64,000 nucleotides of DNA. Origin: Natrinema amylolyticum. Lineage in GTDB: Archaea; Halobacteriota; Halobacteria; Halobacteriales; Natrialbaceae. Location of the stretch: NCBI RefSeq assembly GCF_020515625.1, contig NZ_JAIWPJ010000002.1, positions 930,001 to 994,000 on the forward strand, read 5' to 3'. Both the position numbers and the translations under genes were made by a program. Below the pieces are notes generated by a model. The model worked only from the letters and a program-made list of their open reading frames with translations. It did no database searches and was not told the origin of the DNA. This document shows, piece by piece, positions 59,170 through 64,000 of the stretch (its first letter is position 1; every line of letters begins with the position of its first letter).

Positions 59170-60327
59170 ATGGAACGTGTTGCAATCATCGGAGCCTCAA
59201 TGACCCAGTTCGGGCAACGGGAGGGGGAGTGGATACAGGACCTCCTCGCGGAGGCCGGCATCGAGTGTCTCGAGGACGCGGGTGTCGACGCGAGCGACGT
59301 CGAGCACCTGTACGTCTCGAACATGGCCAGCGGCGAGTTCGAAGGGCAGACGGGCGCTCCCAACGCGCTAGCTCACGACCTCGACGCGATGCCGGCGTAC
59401 ACGCAGCGCGTCGATCAGACGAGTTCCAGCGGCGGCGCGGGGATCTTCGCCGCCTGGCAGTCGGTCGCCAGCGGGGCCAGCGACATGACGCTGCTCGTCG
59501 GCGGTGAGAAGATGACCCACAGGACGACCGGGGAGGCCACCGACGTGATCGCGTCGCTGACCCACCCCGTCGAGTACAAGACCGGCGTCACCCTGCCGTC
59601 GTTCGCCGGCCTCACCGCGCGCCACTACTTAGAGCGGTTCGACGCGCCGCGCGAGAGCCTCGGCAAGGTCGCCGTCAAGAATCACAAGAACGGCGTCGAC
59701 AATCCCCACGCCCAGTTCCAGAAGGAAGTCGATCTCGAGACGGTGCTGGAGTCGCCGATCGTGGCCGATCCGCTGCGGCTGTACGATTTCTGTCCGATCA
59801 CGGACGGTTCGGCGGCGCTCATGCTCTGTCCGGAGTCGATGGCCGAGAACTACGCGGACGACTACGTCGTCATCTCGGGGATCGACGGCGCGACGGACAC
59901 CCACGTCGTCCACGAGCGCGAGGACCCGACCGTGATGGGCGGCGTCGTCGAGAGCGGGAGGGGGGCCTACGAAATGAGCAATACCAAACCGGAGGATATC
60001 GACGTGGCCGAACTCCACGACATGTTCACGATCCTCGAGTTCCTGCAGATGGAGGGGCTGGGCTTCGCCGAGCAGGGCGAGGCCTGGAAACTCGTCGAGG
60101 ACGGCTACACGGAGCGCGACGGCGAGTTACCGATCAACACCTCGGGCGGACTCAAATCGAAGGGGCATCCGCTCGGTGCGAGCGGTGTCGCTCAGGGCGT
60201 CGAGATCTACGAACAACTCGTGGGCGAGGCCGGCCCGCGGCAGGTCGACGCGGACGTGGGCCTGTGCTGTAACGTCGGCGGCTTCGGCAACTGCGTGATT
60301 ACGACCATCATGGAGGCTGCACAATGA
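59170..60327 (+). CDS. Haloarchaeal-type beta-ketothiolase alpha subunit (copy 1)
   Basis: Thiolase fold, 385 residues, condensing or cleaving beta-ketoacyl-CoA. The nucleophilic Cys of ordinary thiolases is Ser85 here (QRVDQTSSSGGAGIF), with His283 (VAELHDMFTILEF, replacing NEAF) and His333 (GLKSKGHPLGASG). A Ser-His-His set is what I recall for the two-subunit haloarchaeal ketothiolases (BktB/PhaA) of Haloferax mediterranei. Followed with ATGA overlap by a small OB-fold partner. Likely role: short-chain ketoacyl-CoA metabolism such as PHA precursor supply. Strong TATA box upstream. Confidence 0.83.
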   Translation: MERVAIIGASMTQFGQREGEWIQDLLAEAGIECLEDAGVDASDVEHLYVSNMASGEFEGQTGAPNALAHDLDAMPAYTQRVDQTSSSGGAGIFAAWQSVASGASDMTLLVGGEKMTHRTTGEATDVIASLTHPVEYKTGVTLPSFAGLTARHYLERFDAPRESLGKVAVKNHKNGVDNPHAQFQKEVDLETVLESPIVADPLRLYDFCPITDGSAALMLCPESMAENYADDYVVISGIDGATDTHVVHEREDPTVMGGVVESGRGAYEMSNTKPEDIDVAELHDMFTILEFLQMEGLGFAEQGEAWKLVEDGYTERDGELPINTSGGLKSKGHPLGASGVAQGVEIYEQLVGEAGPRQVDADVGLCCNVGGFGNCVITTIMEAAQ

Positions 60328-60683
60328 CCATGGAAGCGACGCGCTACGACGACGGCTCGATCACCTACCCCGGCCATCCGCGCGGCCCCGGCGGTTCGGA
60401 GCCGGTCGAGACGATCGACCTCAGCGAGTACACCGCCGAAGTCGTGACCTGGACGACCAGTACCGCGACGCCGCCCGGCGTCCGCGAACCGAACCACCTC
60501 GCGATCGTCGAGTTCGAGATAGACGGTGAGTCCGTCCGCGCGATCGGTCAACTGACCACCGGCGACGTCGAAACCGGTGACGAAGTTCGGCCGGTCTACG
60601 TCGACGAACTCCGCGAACCCGGCGCAGGCATTCGGGAACCGGAGAGTCAAGCGTGGGACGGCTACCGGTTCGAGCCGGTGTAA
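60324..60683 (+). CDS. Haloarchaeal-type beta-ketothiolase beta subunit, DUF35 OB-fold (copy 1)
   Basis: 119 residues. DUF35-type OB fold: TAEVVTWTTSTATPPGVREP, HLAIVEFEIDGESVRAIGQL, GDEVRPVYVDELREPGAGI. The N-terminal zinc ribbon usual in DUF35 proteins has no cysteine pair here. Overlaps the thiolase stop (ATGA), as expected for an obligate two-subunit enzyme. The 254-base gap downstream (60684-60937) holds only the promoter region of the duplicate. Confidence 0.8.
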   Translation: MTMEATRYDDGSITYPGHPRGPGGSEPVETIDLSEYTAEVVTWTTSTATPPGVREPNHLAIVEFEIDGESVRAIGQLTTGDVETGDEVRPVYVDELREPGAGIREPESQAWDGYRFEPV

Positions 60684-60937
60684 GCCGTCGATGAGTTGAA
60701 TGCGGGTTCCTCGAGTCCGGGGGAGGGTACAGGACCGCTGACCGCGAGAGATCCGGCTTCCGGCCATCGCTGACTACCGTTGCACACCTCTGATCGTCGC
60801 CGGCAGCCGCTTGTGCCACCTCTCGAGCCGTTTCTCACGGAGACCCGTAGTTCCGCACACCGAGTTCATTGAGTGGTTCTCGTCCGTAGTTTTAACCGAC
60901 AACTCGTAGTCAGAAATCGGCAGAGGAATCACCAGAT

Positions 60938-62097
60938 ATGGAACGTGTCGCGATCATCGGTGCGTCGATGACTCAGTTCGGGCAACGGGAGGGCGAGTGG
61001 ATTCAGGACCTCCTCGCGGAGGCCGGCATCGAGTGTCTCGAGGACGCGGGTGTCGACGCGAGCGACGTCGAGCACCTCTATGTCTCGAACATGACGAGCG
61101 GCGAGTTCGAAGGACAGACGGGCGTGATGAACGCGCTGGTACACGATATCGGTGCCATCCCGGCGTACAGCAGCGCGTCGACCAGACGAGTGCGAGCGGC
61201 GGTGCGGGGATCTACGCCGCTTGGCAGTCGATCGAAAGCGGGGCCAGCGACATGACCCTGCTCGTCGGCGGCGAGAAGATGACCCATCGGTCGACGCCCG
61301 AGACGACCGACATCATCGCCTCGGTGACGCATCCGGTCGAGTACAAAGCCGGCGTCACGCTGCCGTCGTTCGCCGGCCTCACCGCACGCCGCTATCTCGA
61401 GCGGTTCGACGCGCCGCGTGAGAGCCTCGGGAGGGTCGCGGTCAAGAATCACCAGAACGGCGTCGACAACCCGAACGCGCAGTTCCAGCGCGAGGTCGAC
61501 CTCGAGACGATCCTCGAGTCGCCGATCGTGGCCGATCCGCTGCGGCTGTACGATTTCTGTCCGATCACGGACGGTTCGGCGGCCCTCCTGTTCTGCCCGG
61601 AATCCGTCGCGCGAGAGTACACCGACGACTACGCCGTCGTCTCGGGCATCGACGGGGCGACCGACACGCAGGTCGTCCACGAACGCGAGGACCCGACCGT
61701 GATGGGCGGCGTCGTCGAGAGCGGGAAGGGGGCCTACGAGATGAGCAATACCAAACCGGAGGATATCGACGTGGCCGAACTCCACGACATGTTCACGATT
61801 CTCGAGTTCCTGCAGATGGAGGGGCTGGGCTTCGCCGAGCAGGGCGAGGCCTGGAAACTCGTCGAGGAGGGGTACACCGAGCGAGACACTGGCCAGTTGC
61901 CGACCAACACCTCGGGCGGACTCAAATCGAAGGGGCATCCGCTCGGTGCGAGCGGTGTCGCTCAGGGCGTCGAGATCTACGAACAACTCGTGGGCGAGGC
62001 CGGCCCGCGACAGGTCGACGCGGACGCGGGCCTGTGCTGTAACGTCGGCGGCTTCGGCAACTGCGTGATCACGACCATCATGGAGACCGCACAATGA
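60938..62097 (+). pseudogene. Beta-ketothiolase alpha subunit (copy 2), frameshifted
   Basis: Duplicate of the gene at 59170. The frame beginning at 60938 follows copy 1 up to IPAY, then diverges (SSASTRRVRAAV) and stops at 61255. From ~61171 the +1 frame continues the thiolase without error to 62097, including VDQTSASGGAGIYAAWQS and VAELHDMFTILEF. Alignment shows one missing C: copy 1 has TACACGCAGCGC, copy 2 TACAGCAGCGC, at 61169/61170. The rest is intact, so the loss is recent or a sequencing error. Confidence 0.85.
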
Positions 62098-62498
62098 CCA
62101 TGGAAGCGACGCGATACGAGGACGGCTCCATCACCTACCCCGGACACCCGCGCGGGCCGGACGGATCGGAACCGGTCGAAACGATCGATCTCAGCGAGCA
62201 CACCGCCGAAATCGTGACCTGGACGACCAGTACCGCGACGCCGCCCGGCGTCCGCGAACCCAACCACCTCGCGATCGTCGAGTTCGAGGTGACCGAGGCA
62301 CGGGGAGCCTCGGAGAGCCGGACGGAGTCCGACGGTGAGGGCGAGTCGGTCCGAGCGATCGGCCAGTTGACCACCGGCGACGTCGAAACCGGCGACGAGG
62401 TCCGACCGGTCTCCGTCGACGAACTCCGCGAACCCGGCGCGGGCATCAGAGAGCCCGAGAGTCAGGCGTGGGACGGCTACCGGTTCGAGCCCGTCTGA
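62094..62498 (+). CDS. Haloarchaeal-type beta-ketothiolase beta subunit, DUF35 OB-fold (copy 2)
   Basis: 134 residues, near-identical in N-terminal half to the protein at 60324. It differs by a ~19-residue insert (VTEARGASESRTESDGEGE) in the loop between IVEFE and SVRAIGQL, acidic and Ser-rich. ATGA overlap with the frameshifted alpha gene. Intact, so it may still serve copy 1's alpha subunit. Convergent with the next gene. Confidence 0.8.
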   Translation: MTMEATRYEDGSITYPGHPRGPDGSEPVETIDLSEHTAEIVTWTTSTATPPGVREPNHLAIVEFEVTEARGASESRTESDGEGESVRAIGQLTTGDVETGDEVRPVSVDELREPGAGIREPESQAWDGYRFEPV

Positions 62499-62532
62499 CA
62501 CCCGACGGACCGACGCGCCTGCCACAGCGGAG

Positions 62533-63327
62533 TCAGGTTTCGTCGCTGTCGTCTTCCGTGCCGTCAGCCCCAGCGCCGCCGTCGGAGCCGCCTCCGTCCG
62601 ATCCGTCGGTATCGCCCTCGCTCGAGTCGCCCGCCTTCGAGTCGTCCTCGCTCGAGTCGCCGTTCCCGTCGGCGTACTGGTCTCGCAGCGTCTCGAGTTC
62701 GGCGTCGACGTCGACGGCGGAGTCGCGGTCGGGGTCGTCGTCGGCGCGGTCCGTCTCCGTCCCGTCGTCGGTCAGCGGTCCGTCCTCGATATCGATCGTC
62801 ACCCCGCTTTCGGACGCCGGTCGATCGAGGTCGGAATCGGTCGACTCGATTCGCGATTCACGCTCGGCGGCGTCCCGGAGGCGGCTGTCGACGTCGTCGC
62901 GCAGTTCCCGGGCTTCCGTGAGGAGGTCGCGGGCCTCCTCGTCGGCGGGGAGCCCGCCCTCGGAAGCGGCTCGCTGGAGTTCCGAGAGCACGGAGTCGAG
63001 TTGGGAGAGCGTCGTGCGGCGGAGTTCGCTCGCGCGCTCGCTCGTCGCTTCGGTGGCCGCAGACGTTCGGTCGCGAGCCTCTTGCCCGGTTCGAACGACT
63101 TTCAGGCTCCGCTGGAACGCCTCGAGCGCGCGGACGCTGGTCTCGAGGACGGCCAGGACGGCGGGGAGCGCGACTTCGTCAGTGAATCGCAGGAGTTCGC
63201 GCGGCGTCGGCGGGCGCAGCGGTGGCCGGCGACGCGAGCGCGGGCCCTCGAGTTCGTCTCGGAGCGCATCGATCGTCCGCGCGAGTTCGCGAACCGCGTC
63301 GGCGAGTTCGTCGTCGGAATCGGCCAT
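62533..63327 (-). CDS. Haloarchaeal coiled-coil protein with long acidic tail
   Basis: 264 residues. N-terminal helix MADSDDELADAVRELARTID, a basic-Pro linker (GPRSRRRPPLRPPTPREL), a helical bundle (RFTDEVALPAVLAVLETSVR, QRSLKVVRTGQEARDRTSAA, LRRTTLSQLDSVLSELQRAA), then a strongly acidic, Ser/Gly/Asp-rich disordered tail of ~90 residues. No enzyme motif. GGTGGC lies just before the ATG at 63327. The open frame further upstream is not coding-like. Shares a divergent promoter region with the gene at 63463. Confidence 0.65.
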   Translation of the reverse strand: MADSDDELADAVRELARTIDALRDELEGPRSRRRPPLRPPTPRELLRFTDEVALPAVLAVLETSVRALEAFQRSLKVVRTGQEARDRTSAATEATSERASELRRTTLSQLDSVLSELQRAASEGGLPADEEARDLLTEARELRDDVDSRLRDAAERESRIESTDSDLDRPASESGVTIDIEDGPLTDDGTETDRADDDPDRDSAVDVDAELETLRDQYADGNGDSSEDDSKAGDSSEGDTDGSDGGGSDGGAGADGTEDDSDET

Positions 63328-63333
63328 ATGCCA

Positions 63334-63419
63334 CCTACGGGAGCCGATGTAAAAAACCGGCCGATCAGTGGGACCGGGGAGAATTTCCCTACCGTAGGAC
63401 CCTTTTCGGATCCGTAGGA
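63334..63419. promoter_or_regulatory. Three CCGTAGG sites in a divergent promoter
   Basis: CCTACGG (63334-63340, reverse) lies beside the minus-strand start; CCGTAGGA occurs at 63392-63399 and 63412-63419, exactly 20 bp apart. The latter precede a TATA-like caattttta near 63426-63434, so a factor bound there could control the gene at 63463, and the first site the gene at 63327. Confidence 0.5.
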
Positions 63420-63462
63420 AGCCACAATTTTTATCTCGATACCCTCTGACTGATCGAACGGA

Positions 63463-64000
63463 ATGGAAGACGAGCGAGGGGGAGCCGTGCCCGACCGTGC
63501 GACGTTCGCACGGACGCTCGGGACGCTCAAGCGGGAGGGGAGCAACGTTTTGCTCGTCGGTGCGGCGGCGAGTACACATGAGACGGTCTGTCAGCAACTG
63601 CTCGGCGCAGGGGAACGCGACTCTCGGTACCGACTGTTCGTTACGAACGCGGACGACCGCGTCGCGTGCGACCGAACGGCCGACGCCGAGACCGACCGAG
63701 TTCGGACGATCGATTACTCGCGGTCGGGACTCGAGACGGACGTGGACTCGGACGGCGAGAACGGGCGGCCGTCGCTGGGAACGCTCGGGATCGAAATCGT
63801 CGAGACCATCGACGAACTCGCCGACGCCGCCGACGAGTTCGACCCGTCGGAACTCCGCGTCTGCGTCGACTCGCTCGTCCCGCTGCTCCGGGAGTACGAC
63901 ACGGAAACGGTGTTCCGACTGTTGCATCTGACGACCTCGCGAGTCGATCAGGCTCGCGGCATGGGCCACTATCACCTGCCGCTCGCGTCCGACCACGACG
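63463..64000 (+). CDS. Degenerate RecA/KaiC-like signalling protein (partial, runs off the window)
   Basis: At least 179 residues visible; the frame is still open at the last base. Begins MEDERGGAVPDRATFARTLG, then a Rossmann-like strand NVLLVGAAASTHETVCQQLL where a P-loop would be expected but lacks the GKT, later LRVCVDSLVPLLREYDTETV (Walker B-like) and FRLLHLTTSRVDQARGMGHY. This is the pattern of haloarchaeal RecA-like regulators without ATPase motifs (DUF7504-type, from memory). A TATA-like box about 30 bases before the ATG supports the start. Compare the protein at 10771. Confidence 0.6.
   Translation, partial: MEDERGGAVPDRATFARTLGTLKREGSNVLLVGAAASTHETVCQQLLGAGERDSRYRLFVTNADDRVACDRTADAETDRVRTIDYSRSGLETDVDSDGENGRPSLGTLGIEIVETIDELADAADEFDPSELRVCVDSLVPLLREYDTETVFRLLHLTTSRVDQARGMGHYHLPLASDHD

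Overview
The window is chromosomal DNA of a halophilic archaeon (class Halobacteria, most likely a Natrinema/Haloterrigena-type member of the Natrialbaceae; the genus is inference). The support is high GC, strongly acidic proteins rich in D and E, GTG/ATG starts with TATA boxes about 25-30 bases upstream (leaderless transcripts), Tat-type lipoproteins, and archaeal-only genes: archaeal-type SAM synthetase, RNase P subunits, a proteasome alpha subunit, SBDS, Bat-type HTH_10 and a TbsP-like regulator. I found no rRNA, complete tRNA, CRISPR array or complete insertion sequence.

Layout. 1-4.6 kb: Mrp-type Fe-S ATPase, mobB, a molybdate/tungstate ABC binding lipoprotein and permease without an adjacent ATPase, and a Bat-type regulator. 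4.8-9.1 kb: crotonase, an acidic PRC-like protein with a minisatellite, a Gln/Gly/Arg-rich disordered protein with a phasin-like helical head, and a glycoside-hydrolase-like protein. 9.2-19 kb: pyrBI, a KaiC-like protein without a Walker A motif, FKBP-type isomerase, CYTH protein, SAM synthetase, MFS transporter, ThiI. 19-31 kb: lipoprotein, cysteine synthase, thioredoxin, a lone carboxyltransferase behind a coupled 56-residue ORF, YyaL-type protein, aconitase, thyA-folA. 31-36 kb: a nuclease/helicase pair resembling bacterial MrfB/MrfA. 36-50 kb: purD, aminotransferase, MgtC/DUF4010 membrane protein, PadR regulator with an operator-like palindrome, a sequon-rich lipoprotein, folD, hydrolase, a deletion pseudogene, glyA. 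50-59 kb: CHAT-domain protease-like protein, TbsP-like regulator, the RNase P/proteasome/SBDS superoperon, hflX. 59-62.5 kb: a tandem duplication of a two-subunit haloarchaeal beta-ketothiolase, one copy frameshifted. The window ends in a degenerate RecA/KaiC-like gene running off the edge.

How the genes fit together. One-carbon and nucleotide metabolism recurs (pyrBI, SAM synthetase, thyA-folA, purD, folD, glyA). The 53.7-57 kb block couples tRNA processing, protein degradation and ribosome maturation, as in many archaea. The phasin-like protein, crotonase and ketothiolases would fit acyl-CoA or polyhydroxyalkanoate metabolism, but no PHA synthase is in view.

Most unusual signals: (1) a dispersed ~130-bp repeat (four intergenic copies near 18.2, 21.2, 31.0 and 31.1 kb) whose arms covary to keep a long stem around an invariant GGG/GGG internal loop, one copy having its core inverted; (2) short palindromes inserted in frame in aconitase, purD and the helicase; (3) a proteasome alpha subunit lacking about 50 C-terminal residues; (4) the CHAT protein; (5) the archaeal MrfAB-like pair.
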